In this document: piece after piece, positions 8,251 through 16,108 of the stretch | Numbering within the stretch: position 1 is the first letter of the stretch | Layout: every line of letters starts with the position of its first letter | Origin: [Streptosporangium] indianense | GTDB lineage: Bacteria > Actinomycetota > Actinomycetes > Streptomycetales > Streptomycetaceae | Length of the DNA: 50,688 nt | Reading direction: 5' to 3' | NCBI RefSeq assembly: GCF_021474405.1 | Contig: NZ_JAKEIO010000049.1 | Location: 1 to 50,688 of the forward strand | The notes under the pieces: model-generated | Database searches by the model: none | What the model was told of the DNA's origin: nothing | What the model saw: only the letters and a program-made list of their open reading frames with translations | Made by a program: the position numbers and the translations under genes

Positions 8251-9051
8251 GTGAGTGGGTTGCGGTTCGTCCGCATGGGGTTCGGTGACGAGGCCGTCGA
8301 GTACCAGGAGGCGTGGGACGAGCAGCGCCGGGTGCACGCGGCGCGCTTCGCGGACGAGATTCCTGACACCGTGCTGCTCCTGGAGCACCCCCCGGTCTAC
8401 ACGGCCGGCCGGCGCACGGCGGACGACGAGCGGCCTCTCGACGGCACACCCGTCATCGACGTGGACCGCGGCGGCAAGATCACCTGGCACGGCCCCGGCC
8501 AGCTGGTGGGCTACCCGATCCAGAAGCTCCCGCGCCCGGTGGACGTCGTGGCGCACGTACGCCGCCTGGAAGAGGCCCTGATCCGCACGTGCGCGGAGTT
8601 CGGGCTGGAGACCACCCGGGTCGAGGGCCGCAGCGGGGTGTGGATCCTGGGCGACCCGGTCGAGCAGCGGCCCGCGATGGGCGGACTGTCACTGGACTTC
8701 GACCCCCGTCTCCAGGACGAGGAGTTCGACCCGCGCATGAACGGCCCGGAGTACGCGCCGTCCAACGCGGGCCAGCGCCGGGAGGACCGCAAGATCGCCG
8801 CGATCGGCATCCGCGTGGCCAAGGGCGTCACCATGCACGGCTTCGCGCTCAACGTGAACCCCGACAACAAGTGGTTCGACCGGATCATCCCCTGCGGCAT
8901 CCGCGACGCGGGTGTCGCCTCCCTGGCCGGCGAGCTCGGCCGGGACGTGACGATCGAGGAGGTCCTGCCGGTCGCGGAGCGCCATCTGCGGGAGGTCCTG
9001 GAGAACGCCGACCTGAAGCCCCGGGAGATCGAGAAGGCGCCCGCGGCATAG
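8251..9051 (+). CDS. lipB: Octanoyl-[ACP]:protein N-octanoyltransferase
   Basis: A 266-residue cytoplasmic enzyme that moves octanoate from acyl carrier protein to the lipoyl domains of 2-oxoacid dehydrogenases and the glycine cleavage H protein, the first step of lipoate synthesis. The family signature RGGKITWHGPGQLVGYPI is at residues 73-90. The catalytic Lys181 lies in RKIAAIGIR and the acyl-accepting Cys215 in IIPCGIRDAG. An acidic insertion of about 40 residues (roughly 135-177) separates VEGRSGVWI from RKIAAIG, making the protein longer than many bacterial LipB proteins. The start is a GTG with GAGGGAGG about 8 bases upstream. lipA follows after 102 bases on the same strand, so the two probably act as a unit. 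Confidence 0.95.
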   Translation: MSGLRFVRMGFGDEAVEYQEAWDEQRRVHAARFADEIPDTVLLLEHPPVYTAGRRTADDERPLDGTPVIDVDRGGKITWHGPGQLVGYPIQKLPRPVDVVAHVRRLEEALIRTCAEFGLETTRVEGRSGVWILGDPVEQRPAMGGLSLDFDPRLQDEEFDPRMNGPEYAPSNAGQRREDRKIAAIGIRVAKGVTMHGFALNVNPDNKWFDRIIPCGIRDAGVASLAGELGRDVTIEEVLPVAERHLREVLENADLKPREIEKAPAA

Positions 9052-9153
9052 ATCGGCCGCCGAAAGAGCTGGAGGGGCAGAGCCCACACAGGCTTTCAAA
9101 TCAACGGGCGTACCCTTGAGCACGCCGAAGAATCAATCGCTAGGGAGCCGGTC

Positions 9154-10143
9154 GTGTCCGCAGTCGCACCCGACGGACGCAAGATGCTGCGCCTGGAGGT
9201 CCGCAACAGCCAGACCCCCATCGAGCGCAAGCCCGAGTGGATCAAGACCCGGGCGAAAATGGGCCCCGAGTACACCGCGATGCAGAAGCTCGTGAAGAGC
9301 GAGGGCCTGCACACGGTCTGCCAGGAAGCCGGCTGCCCCAACATCTACGAGTGCTGGGAGGACCGGGAGGCCACGTTCCTCATCGGCGGCGACCAGTGCA
9401 CCCGGCGCTGTGACTTCTGCCAGATCGACACCGGCAAGCCCGAGGCGCTCGACCGCGACGAGCCCCGCCGCGTCGGCGAGTCCGTGGTCACGATGGACCT
9501 GAACTACGCCACGATCACCGGGGTCGCCCGCGACGACCTGGAGGACGGCGGCGCCTGGCTGTACGCGGAGACGGTCCGCCAGATCCACCAGCAGACCGCG
9601 GGGCGTGAGGGCGGCCACACCAAGGTCGAGCTGCTGGCCCCCGACTTCAACGCGGTCCCCGAGCAGCTTCAGGAGGTCTTCTCCTCCCGGCCCGAGGTCT
9701 TCGCGCACAACGTCGAGACGGTGCCGCGGATCTTCAAGCGCATCCGCCCCGGCTTCCGCTACGAGCGCTCCCTGAAGGTGATCACCGAGGCGCGCGACTA
9801 CGGCCTGGTCACCAAGTCGAACCTGATCCTCGGCATGGGCGAGACCCGTGAGGAGGTCAGCGACGCGCTGAAGCAGCTGCACGAGGCGGGCTGCGAGCTG
9901 GTCACCATCACGCAGTACCTGCGGCCCTCCGTGCGTCACCACCCGGTGGAGCGCTGGGTCAAGCCGCACGAGTTCGTGGAGCTCCAGGAGGAGGCCGAGC
10001 AGATCGGCTTCTCCGGTGTGATGTCCGGACCGCTGGTGCGCTCCTCCTACCGGGCCGGGCGGCTCTACCGGATGGCCATGGAGCAGCGTCATTCGGGCGC
10101 TCCGCAGCAGGGCGACGGTCAGATCGCGGCGCAGGCCGTCTGA
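9154..10143 (+). CDS. lipA: Lipoyl synthase (radical SAM)
   Basis: A 329-residue radical-SAM enzyme that inserts two sulfur atoms at C6 and C8 of protein-bound octanoyl groups. Both iron-sulfur cluster sites are visible: the auxiliary cluster motif CX4CX5C at Cys56, Cys61 and Cys67, and the SAM cluster motif CX3CX2C at Cys82, Cys86 and Cys89 (CTRRCDFC). The C-terminal RSSYRAG carries the conserved Ser that ligates the auxiliary cluster. Further family motifs include KSNLILGMGET and SGPLVRSSYRAG. The start is a GTG with AGGGAG about 8 bases upstream. It is downstream of lipB, as in other actinomycetes. Confidence 0.97.
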   Translation: MSAVAPDGRKMLRLEVRNSQTPIERKPEWIKTRAKMGPEYTAMQKLVKSEGLHTVCQEAGCPNIYECWEDREATFLIGGDQCTRRCDFCQIDTGKPEALDRDEPRRVGESVVTMDLNYATITGVARDDLEDGGAWLYAETVRQIHQQTAGREGGHTKVELLAPDFNAVPEQLQEVFSSRPEVFAHNVETVPRIFKRIRPGFRYERSLKVITEARDYGLVTKSNLILGMGETREEVSDALKQLHEAGCELVTITQYLRPSVRHHPVERWVKPHEFVELQEEAEQIGFSGVMSGPLVRSSYRAGRLYRMAMEQRHSGAPQQGDGQIAAQAV

Positions 10144-10229
10144 CGGGCCGTCAGCTCACCTGCCCCGTAAGGGGGAGACAAGCGTGTGAATTCACGCACA
10201 AAAGACTACCCGTCGGTAGTGACCGATTT

Positions 10230-10280
10230 GACGCGGTCCTGACCGTCCTCGCAGTTGAGGGCACATGTCAGGACCGCGTC
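10230..10280 (+). terminator. 13-bp inverted repeat downstream of lipA
   Basis: GACGCGGTCCTGA (10230-10242) is a perfect inverted repeat of TCAGGACCGCGTC (10268-10280) with a 25-base spacer, 87 bases after the lipA stop. It could form a hairpin that ends lipA transcription, although there is no T-run and the loop is long; an operator role for the next gene is the alternative. Confidence 0.4.
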
Positions 10281-10317
10281 GGCATTCCACCGCTCCCCGC
10301 CAGGGCTTCACGGGTGT

Positions 10318-10346
10318 TTGACCGGCCGGTCACGCCCTGGTAACAC
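10318..10346 (+). promoter_or_regulatory. Candidate HrdB-type promoter for the 67-residue protein
   Basis: TTGACC at 10318-10323 and TAACAC at 10341-10346 are spaced 17 bases apart, resembling a vegetative-sigma promoter, and would give a leader of about 50 bases before the ATG at 10405. The prediction is from pattern only. Confidence 0.4.
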
Positions 10347-10404
10347 CAATCAGTGACGCTGAACTCACAGCACGTACACCCTTACTCGAGGGGGGACCTC
10401 ACTC

Positions 10405-10608
10405 ATGCAGGCCGCGCCGCCCGTCCGCGCCACCGCGATCCCGTCCTTCACGACCGCCCTGCGTGCGGTCGAGTCGCTGCTGATGAGCAGCGGTCAGCGC
10501 ACCGCCCGCCGCAACGCCTGGACCTCCGTGCTGGAGGACCGCCGCCGCGCCAAGGACCGGGTCGAGACGCAGCGCGTCATCGAGCAGTCCCTGTCCGTCC
10601 GCCCCTGA
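10405..10608 (+). CDS. Conserved 67-residue Streptomyces protein
   Basis: A small basic protein, MQAAPPVRATAIPSFTTALR onward, with no signal peptide or clear membrane segment. The second half is rich in Arg and charged residues and probably helical (SGQRTARRNAWTSVLEDRRR). I recognise this as a protein found at the same place, between lipA and the DUF4191 gene, in Streptomyces, but no function is known to me. The ATG has a GGGGGG-type purine tract about 10 bases upstream, and a plausible promoter lies at 10318-10346. The 75 bases to the next gene hold nothing notable. Confidence 0.7.
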   Translation: MQAAPPVRATAIPSFTTALRAVESLLMSSGQRTARRNAWTSVLEDRRRAKDRVETQRVIEQSLSVRP

Positions 10609-10683
10609 CTCCCGGCCCTCCCCCAGGGGCACCCGCGGGCACTGCCGTCGTCGGCGCTTGTGGGGCCACGTAGACTTCGTGGC

Positions 10684-11385
10684 ATGGCGAGGAAGGAACC
10701 TGCAGCGGACGCTGCTAATGCCGGGCGACTGAAGCAGATCGCCCTGACCTACAAGATGACCCGCAGGGCCGACAAGAAGATCGGTCTTGTACTCGCGGCT
10801 GTCGGAATCGTCACCTTCGGTGTCTTCCTCGCGATCGGTTTCTTGATCGGTCACCCCATCTATCTCGGGATCCTGGGCCTCCTGCTCGCCTTCCTCGCGA
10901 CGGCGATCGTGTTCGGGCGCCGGGCGGAGCGGGCCGCCTTCGGGCAGATGGAGGGACAGCCCGGTGCTGCCGCGGCGGTGCTCGACAACATCGGCCGGGG
11001 CTGGACGACGACGCCCGCGGTGGCGATGAACCGCAACCAGGACGTGGTGCACCGCGCGGTCGGCAAGGCCGGCATCGTGCTGGTCGCCGAAGGCAACCCG
11101 AACCGGGTGAAGACTTTGCTGGCCGCCGAGAAGCGGAAGATGAACCGCATCGTCGCGGATGTCCCGGTGCACGACCTGGTCGTGGGCACGGGCGAGGGGC
11201 AGGTCGAGCTGAAGAAGCTGCGGACGACCATGCTGAAGCTCCCGCGGGTGCTGACCGGTCCGCAGGTGACGGCCACCAACGACCGGCTGCGCGCCCTGGG
11301 CGACTTGATGAGCAACATGCCGCTGCCGAAGGGGCCGATGCCGAAGGGCATGCGGCTGCCGAAGGGCGGGCCGAAGGCTCGCTGA
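10684..11385 (+). CDS. DUF4191 membrane protein
   Basis: A 233-residue protein with a basic N-terminus (RLKQIALTYKMTRRADKKIG), two adjacent transmembrane helices at about residues 37-80 and a cytoplasmic domain. The C-terminus is a Pro/Lys/Gly-rich tail with a repeated (M/L)PKG pattern. It matches the actinobacterial DUF4191 family, which is commonly located next to lipA and of unknown role. The ATG start lies 9 bases after the G-rich end of the upstream intergenic region, without a strong ribosome site. A long hairpin follows immediately and separates it from the convergent RDD gene. Confidence 0.85.
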   Translation: MARKEPAADAANAGRLKQIALTYKMTRRADKKIGLVLAAVGIVTFGVFLAIGFLIGHPIYLGILGLLLAFLATAIVFGRRAERAAFGQMEGQPGAAAAVLDNIGRGWTTTPAVAMNRNQDVVHRAVGKAGIVLVAEGNPNRVKTLLAAEKRKMNRIVADVPVHDLVVGTGEGQVELKKLRTTMLKLPRVLTGPQVTATNDRLRALGDLMSNMPLPKGPMPKGMRLPKGGPKAR

Positions 11386-11397
11386 CACCCCGCACAC

Positions 11398-11447
11398 GAC
11401 ATGAACGAGGGGCGCCCGGATCACACCGGGTGCCCCTCGTTCATGTC
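11398..11447. terminator. Bidirectional terminator, DUF4191 gene / RDD gene
   Basis: A stem of about 22 bp runs from 11398-11419 (GACATGAACGAGGGGC...) to 11426-11447, with one G-T wobble and a 6-base loop. It starts 13 bases after the DUF4191 stop and sits between convergent genes, so it probably serves both. Confidence 0.85.
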
Positions 11448-11490
11448 GGTCGGTCCGTCCATGCCGGTCGGTCCGTCCATGCCGGTCGGT
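11447..11490. repeat. 18-bp tandem direct repeat
   Basis: The unit CGGTCGGTCCGTCCATGC occurs at 11447-11464 and 11465-11482 without change, followed by an 8-base partial third copy. It lies just past the terminator, before the RDD gene 3' end. It could vary in copy number by slippage; no function is evident. Confidence 0.85.
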
Positions 11491-11502
11491 TCACGCTGCG
11501 CG

Positions 11503-11970
11503 TCAGATGCGGACCTCGACCGTGCCCGCCAGCCGGTCGTGCAGACCCCGGCCGTCGCGGTCCCAGATCAGGGCGGGGATCGCGAGGAAGAGCAGGACCG
11601 TGCGCAGTGCGGCGCGCCACGGGCTGACCCGTCCGGTGCCCAGGGCGAGCACCCGCAGCCCGAAGAGCCGCTTGCCGGGGGTGGACCCGACCGTGCCGAC
11701 CGTGAGGACCATCAGCGCGAACATGATGAGCGGCGCCCAGATCTGCGCCGCCTCGTTGTAGCTCTGGGTGATGAGACCGTATGCGATCAGCAGACACAGG
11801 CCCCAGTCGACGGCGAGGGCGCCGAGCCGGCGGCCCGGGCGGGCGATCGAGCCGGGTCCCTCCTCGGGCAGACCGAGCTGCTCACCCCGGTAGCCGAAGT
11901 CGACACCGGCCTCCTCCGCGGCCGCGCGGGGCCCGGAAAGCCACGATCCGAGTGCTTGCCTGTTGTCCAC
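11503..11970 (-). CDS. RDD family membrane protein
   Basis: A 155-residue integral membrane protein. The RDD signature region is ARPGRRLGALAVDW at about residues 43-56, followed by three predicted transmembrane helices (about 50-68, 79-97 and 118-136). The motif GSTPGKRLFGLRVL between helices 2 and 3 is typical of the family. RDD proteins are proposed transporters or membrane accessory proteins; nothing here identifies a substrate. The start is a GTG with no clear ribosome site. It is divergent from glnA, and the same pairing is familiar from other Streptomyces. It ends close to the bidirectional terminator. Confidence 0.85.
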   Translation of the reverse strand: MDNRQALGSWLSGPRAAAEEAGVDFGYRGEQLGLPEEGPGSIARPGRRLGALAVDWGLCLLIAYGLITQSYNEAAQIWAPLIMFALMVLTVGTVGSTPGKRLFGLRVLALGTGRVSPWRAALRTVLLFLAIPALIWDRDGRGLHDRLAGTVEVRI

Positions 11971-12045
11971 TCGTCCACGGTACTGCGCCCGTAAATGACC
12001 AGAGCACGGCGGGGTGTGTCCGGGCTACGGTGGAGGGTGAGCCGG

Positions 12046-12083
12046 TTAACTTGTGCGAAACAAATGAGTCACGCCCGAGAAAC
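12046..12083 (+). promoter_or_regulatory. GlnR-binding site upstream of glnA
   Basis: Four half-sites with 6-base spacing: TTAAC (12046), GAAAC (12057), GTCAC (12068) and GAAAC (12079). This fits the Streptomyces GlnR consensus gTnAc-n6-GaAAc repeated twice. It lies 98 bases upstream of the glnA start, so glnA is predicted to be activated by GlnR under nitrogen limitation. Confidence 0.9.
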
Positions 12084-12180
12084 CACCCGTCCCTAGGGTC
12101 GAGGTCAGCGTGTGCCACCCGCACTGGCCGCACGAACGAACTACCACCCCGGCGGGACGGTCGGGAGTAGGAGGAGCTGG

Positions 12181-13590
12181 ATGTTCCAGAACGCCGACGA
12201 GGCCAAGAAGTTCATCGCGGACGAGGACGTCAAGTTCATCGACGTCCGTTTCTGCGACCTGCCGGGCGTGATGCAGCACTTCACGATCCCTGCCGAGGCC
12301 TTCGACCCGGCCGAGGAGCTCGCCTTCGACGGCTCCTCGATCCGCGGCTTCCAGGCCATCCACGAGTCCGACATGGCGCTCCGCGCGGACCTGTCGACCG
12401 CCCGGATCGACCCGTTCCGCCGCGACAAGACGGTCAACATCAACTTCTTCATCCACGACCCGATCACGGGCGAGCAGTACTCCCGTGACCCGCGCAACGT
12501 GGCGAAGAAGGCCGAGGCCTACCTCGCGTCGACCGGCATCGCCGACACGGCGTACTTCGGTCCCGAGGCCGAGTTCTACGTCTTCGACTCGGTCCGCTTC
12601 TCCACCTCGGCGAACGAGAGCTTCTACCACATCGACTCCGAGGCCGGCGCCTGGAACACCGGTGCGGTCGAGAACAACCGTGGTTACAAGGTCCGCTACA
12701 AGGGCGGCTACTTCCCGACCCCGCCGGTCGACCACTTCGCCGACCTGCGTGCCGAGATCTCCCTCCAGCTGGCCGCCTCCGGCCTCCAGGTCGAGCGCCA
12801 GCACCACGAGGTGGGCACCGCCGGTCAGGCGGAGATCAACTACAAGTTCAACACGCTGCTCGCCGCGGCCGACGACCTCCAGCTTTTCAAGTACATCGTC
12901 AAGAACGTGGCCTGGCAGAACGGCAAGACCGCGACCTTCATGCCGAAGCCGATCTTCGGTGACAACGGCTCGGGCATGCACGTCCACCAGTCGCTGTGGG
13001 CCGGCGGCCAGCCGCTGTTCTACGACGAGGCCGGTTACGCGGGCCTGTCGGACACCGCCCGCTACTACATCGGCGGCATCCTCAAGCACGCCCCGTCGCT
13101 GCTGGCCTTCACCAACCCGACGGTGAACTCCTACCACCGTCTGGTCCCGGGCTTCGAGGCTCCGATCAACCTGGTGTACTCGCAGCGCAACCGCTCCGCG
13201 GCCATGCGTATCCCGATCACGGGCTCCAACCCAAAGGCCAAGCGCGTCGAGTTCCGCGCGCCCGACTCCTCCGGCAACCCGTACCTCGCCTTCTCGGCCC
13301 TGCTCCTCGCAGGCCTCGACGGCATCAAGAACAAGATCGAGCCGGCCGAGCCGATCGACAAGGACCTCTACGAGCTGGCTCCCGAGGAGCACGCGAGCGT
13401 CGCGCAGGTGCCGACCTCCCTCCCGGCCGTCCTCGACCGGCTGGAGGCCGACCACGAGTTCCTGCTCCAGGGCGACGTGTTCACCCCGGACCTGATCGAG
13501 ACGTGGATCGACTTCAAGCGCACCAACGAGATCGCCCCGCTGCAGCTGCGCCCGCACCCGCACGAGTTCGAGCTGTACTTCGACGTGTGA
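12181..13590 (+). CDS. glnA: Glutamine synthetase type I
   Basis: A 469-residue dodecameric enzyme that makes glutamine from glutamate, ammonia and ATP. Motifs include FDGSSIRGF near residue 44, the ATP-binding KPIFGDNGSGMHVHQS and NRSAAMRIP in the glutamate-binding region. The adenylylation loop reads KDLYELAPEE, and Tyr397, encoded at 13369-13371, is the predicted AMP-accepting residue for GlnE, whose gene is also in this window. The ATG lies behind a strong AGGAGGAG ribosome site. The GlnR site upstream predicts nitrogen control, and a strong hairpin at 13615 ends the transcript. Codon use is strongly biased to C/G-ending codons, as expected for a highly expressed gene. Confidence 0.98.
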   Translation: MFQNADEAKKFIADEDVKFIDVRFCDLPGVMQHFTIPAEAFDPAEELAFDGSSIRGFQAIHESDMALRADLSTARIDPFRRDKTVNINFFIHDPITGEQYSRDPRNVAKKAEAYLASTGIADTAYFGPEAEFYVFDSVRFSTSANESFYHIDSEAGAWNTGAVENNRGYKVRYKGGYFPTPPVDHFADLRAEISLQLAASGLQVERQHHEVGTAGQAEINYKFNTLLAAADDLQLFKYIVKNVAWQNGKTATFMPKPIFGDNGSGMHVHQSLWAGGQPLFYDEAGYAGLSDTARYYIGGILKHAPSLLAFTNPTVNSYHRLVPGFEAPINLVYSQRNRSAAMRIPITGSNPKAKRVEFRAPDSSGNPYLAFSALLLAGLDGIKNKIEPAEPIDKDLYELAPEEHASVAQVPTSLPAVLDRLEADHEFLLQGDVFTPDLIETWIDFKRTNEIAPLQLRPHPHEFELYFDV

Positions 13591-13614
13591 TCGACGCCTG
13601 ATCGAGGCGAGACC

Positions 13615-13655
13615 GACCGCGCCCCCGCTGTCCTCACGACGGCGGGGGCGCGGTC
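13615..13655 (+). terminator. glnA terminator
   Basis: GACCGCGCCCCCGC (13615-13628) pairs perfectly with 13642-13655 around a 13-base loop, followed by a T-rich stretch (GTCTGTTCTATTCTT). It begins 25 bases after the glnA stop. Confidence 0.9.
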
Positions 13656-13699
13656 GTCTGTTCTATTCTTGGGGCAGGACCACACGGGGGTGGAGGCGA

Positions 13700-13966
13700 A
13701 TGGCCGAGCACGAACAGGACGACCGGCAGCGTGAGTTCGACCTTCGATGGGCGGACCGGGCCGAGCACAAGGAGCCCTCGGCGCGGGCCAGGATGCTCGC
13801 CGCGCGCTGGAAGCACAACCCGCCCGGGCCCGTGCCGTTCCGCGCCGACCCGGAGCACGTCGGCTCCCGCCGCCGCTCCTCGTGGATCTCGACCGCGGTG
13901 GTCCTGGGCTGCGTGGCGGCGGTGATCGTGCTGCTGGGGTACATCAACTTCCGAGCGCCGTACTAG
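13700..13966 (+). CDS. Small tail-anchored membrane protein
   Basis: An 88-residue protein with a highly charged cytoplasmic part (MAEHEQDDRQREFDLRWADR at the start) and one C-terminal transmembrane helix at about residues 62-82, leaving only a few residues outside. It is found downstream of glnA in streptomycetes as far as I recall, but no function is known to me. The ATG has GGAGG about 4-5 bases upstream. It follows the glnA terminator, so it is probably transcribed on its own. Confidence 0.75.
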   Translation: MAEHEQDDRQREFDLRWADRAEHKEPSARARMLAARWKHNPPGPVPFRADPEHVGSRRRSSWISTAVVLGCVAAVIVLLGYINFRAPY

Positions 13967-14055
13967 AACCCGGGCGGTGATGCGCGCGCCGGCCGTACGG
14001 GCCCCGGGCGGTGGCCGGCCCGCGCATGCTGGACGTGCTGCTAGCGTCCCGCGGC

Positions 14056-14427
14056 GTGAGTGACAGCGTGTACGTGGGGAACGCCGGCGAGGACGCGGCG
14101 CTGGACCGCGGATGGATCCTCGGGCACTTCAAGGACGCCGGGGATCCGCGGCACAGCGAGGACGTGGAGATCAAGTGGGGTGTGCATCCACCGGGTGACG
14201 AACGGGCGCAGTGGGTGCGGGGTGAGGCGCGTATCGCGCTGCTCGTGCTGATCAGCGGGCGGTTCCGGGTGGAGCTGCCCGGGCGCAGCGTGCTGCTGGA
14301 GCGGCAGGGGGACTACGTCGTGTGGGGGCGCGGTGTCGATCACTCGTGGGTCGCGGAGGAGGAGTCGGTGGTGCTGACCGTGCGCTGGCCGTCCGTGCCC
14401 GGCTACGCGGTGGTCCCGGGCGGATGA
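14056..14427 (+). CDS. Cupin-like small protein
   Basis: A 123-residue soluble protein beginning with the GTG that gives SDSVYVGNAGEDAALDRGWI. The core (residues about 50-110) has the alternating beta-strand pattern of a cupin barrel, with GEARIALLVLISGRFRVELP and GDYVVWGRGVDHSWVAEEES, but the His cluster usual for a metal-binding cupin is incomplete (one His in VDHSW). An in-frame GTG at 14011 and ATG at 14026 are alternative starts; none has a convincing ribosome site. The product may bind a small ligand; its role is unknown. Confidence 0.6.
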   Translation: MSDSVYVGNAGEDAALDRGWILGHFKDAGDPRHSEDVEIKWGVHPPGDERAQWVRGEARIALLVLISGRFRVELPGRSVLLERQGDYVVWGRGVDHSWVAEEESVVLTVRWPSVPGYAVVPGG

Positions 14428-14558
14428 CGCCGCGCCGGATGCGCTCTCGCTCATGACCGGGACGGCTTTGCCCGCTCTGGGGGTGCGCGCGACCCACTCA
14501 TGAGGGGGGCCGGTGCACACTGGCTGTGGGACGAGTGCGTGACTGCGGGGTGAGGCAG

Positions 14559-15476
14559 ATGCACAGCCGCTTCCGGAGCGACCGGCGGTTGACCACCCGG
14601 ATGGGGATCACGCTGTTCCTGCTCGGACTGTTGTACGTGGGGTTCGTCGCCGCGTTGATCGTGCTGCTGAAGTCGTGGGTACTGGTCGTGGTGGTCGCGG
14701 CGGCGCTGCTCGGCGCGCAGTACTGGTTCTCGGACCGCGTCGCGCTGTACGCCATGCGGGGCCGGGTCGTGGAGCGGGAGGAGTATCCCGGGCTGCACGG
14801 CGTCGTGGACCGGCTCTGTGCCGTCGCCGACATGCCGAAGCCGGTCGTCGCCGTGTCCGAGATGGACATGCCGAACGCGTTCGCCACCGGGCGGAATCCG
14901 GATCACGCGGTGGTCTGCGTGACGACCGGGCTGCTGCGACGGCTGGAGCCGGCGGAGCTGGAGGGCGTCCTCGCGCACGAGCTCTCCCACGTGGCGCACA
15001 AGGACGTCGCCGTGATCACGGTCGCCTCGTTCCTCGGTGTGATCGCCGGGCTGATCGTGCGGTTCGCCTTCTACTCTCAGCTGTTCGGCGGCGCCCGCAG
15101 GGACCAGAACACGGCCGCGATCTTCGCCGCGGTGATGGGCGTGGCCGCTGCCGTGTACGCGATCAGCTTCCTGCTGATCCGGGCGCTGTCCCGGTACCGG
15201 GAGCTGGCCGCGGACCGGGCGGCGGCGCTGCTCACCGGCCGGCCCTCGGCGTTGGCCTCCGCGCTCACCAAGGTCTCGGGCGACATCGCCCGCATCCCGA
15301 CCGAGGACCTGCGCACGGCCCAGGCGTTCAACGCCTTCTACTTCACGCCGGCGCTGGGCCGTGAGCCCGGTGTCGCGCGGCTCTTCTCGACCCACCCGAG
15401 TCTGGAGCAGCGGCTCGACCAGCTGGGCCGGATCTCCGCCGAGCTGGGCGAGGCGGCGGCACCCGGAAGGGGATGA
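14559..15476 (+). CDS. htpX: HtpX-like M48 membrane zinc metalloprotease
   Basis: A 305-residue membrane protease expected to degrade damaged membrane proteins. Two N-terminal transmembrane helices (about 20-60) precede the catalytic motif HELSH (in GVLAHELSHVAHKDV). A further hydrophobic pair (about 150-172 and 184-208) precedes RYRELAADRAAALLTG, whose Glu is the third zinc ligand. This layout matches HtpX. I chose the ATG giving MHSRFRSDRRLTTRMG; a longer start is possible. The stop is 7 bases before the PspAB gene, so the two are an operon, a pairing seen in actinobacteria and consistent with envelope stress protection. Confidence 0.9.
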   Translation: MHSRFRSDRRLTTRMGITLFLLGLLYVGFVAALIVLLKSWVLVVVVAAALLGAQYWFSDRVALYAMRGRVVEREEYPGLHGVVDRLCAVADMPKPVVAVSEMDMPNAFATGRNPDHAVVCVTTGLLRRLEPAELEGVLAHELSHVAHKDVAVITVASFLGVIAGLIVRFAFYSQLFGGARRDQNTAAIFAAVMGVAAAVYAISFLLIRALSRYRELAADRAAALLTGRPSALASALTKVSGDIARIPTEDLRTAQAFNAFYFTPALGREPGVARLFSTHPSLEQRLDQLGRISAELGEAAAPGRG

Positions 15477-15483
15477 TCGGCGC

Positions 15484-16068
15484 ATGGGGCTGCTGGACAT
15501 TCTGCTCGGCCGGACGAGACCGGTCGTGGCGGATCTCGACCGGCTCTTCGCGCTGCCCTCGGCGGCCGTGACCCTGGAGGCGGCGGCCGGCTTCACACCG
15601 ACGGGGCAGGGCGCGGTGTGCTTCGCCTCGGTCGAGGGCGCGGCCTTCGAGCAGTCCCACCGGGAAGTGCAGGCGCTGCTGGACGCCGACACCGACCGCG
15701 ACGGGCCGCCGGTGGAGCTGCGGCGGGACGACTACGGCTACTCCTGGCTGGTCTCGCACCGGCCCCCCGACCGGCTCTCCGACCTGGTGAACGACCTGCA
15801 CGCCGTGAACAGCCAGATGGAGGTCAACGGGTTCGGGCCGCAACTGCTGTGCTCCCTCGCCGGGTTCGAGGCCTCCGCGGGCCGGCGGCTCGCGCTGGTC
15901 TACCTCTACAAGCGCGGCACCTTCTATCCGTTCGCGCCGCTGCCGGACGGGACGCAGCGGCGCGACAACGCGCTCGAACTGCAGGTGCGGGCCGCGCTCT
16001 CCGGCGATCTGCGCATCGAGCAGGACCTCGGCCGGTGGTTCCCGGTGTGGGGAGCGCCGGGACTGTGA
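15484..16068 (+). CDS. pspAB: PspA-associated protein PspAB
   Basis: A 194-residue soluble protein that begins MGLLDILLGRTRPVVADLDR and continues LFALPSAAVTLEAAAGF, matching actinobacterial PspAB. The family is annotated as a partner of the phage-shock protein PspA in membrane stress. No catalytic motif is visible. It starts 7 bases after the HtpX-like gene with a purine-rich GGAAGGGG stretch inside the end of that gene, so it is cotranscribed and probably translationally linked. The pspA gene itself is not in this window. Confidence 0.85.
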   Translation: MGLLDILLGRTRPVVADLDRLFALPSAAVTLEAAAGFTPTGQGAVCFASVEGAAFEQSHREVQALLDADTDRDGPPVELRRDDYGYSWLVSHRPPDRLSDLVNDLHAVNSQMEVNGFGPQLLCSLAGFEASAGRRLALVYLYKRGTFYPFAPLPDGTQRRDNALELQVRAALSGDLRIEQDLGRWFPVWGAPGL

Positions 16069-16108
16069 ACTCCCCTCGGGGCCGCGGCCCGCGTGAGTGA
16101 ATGGCCGT

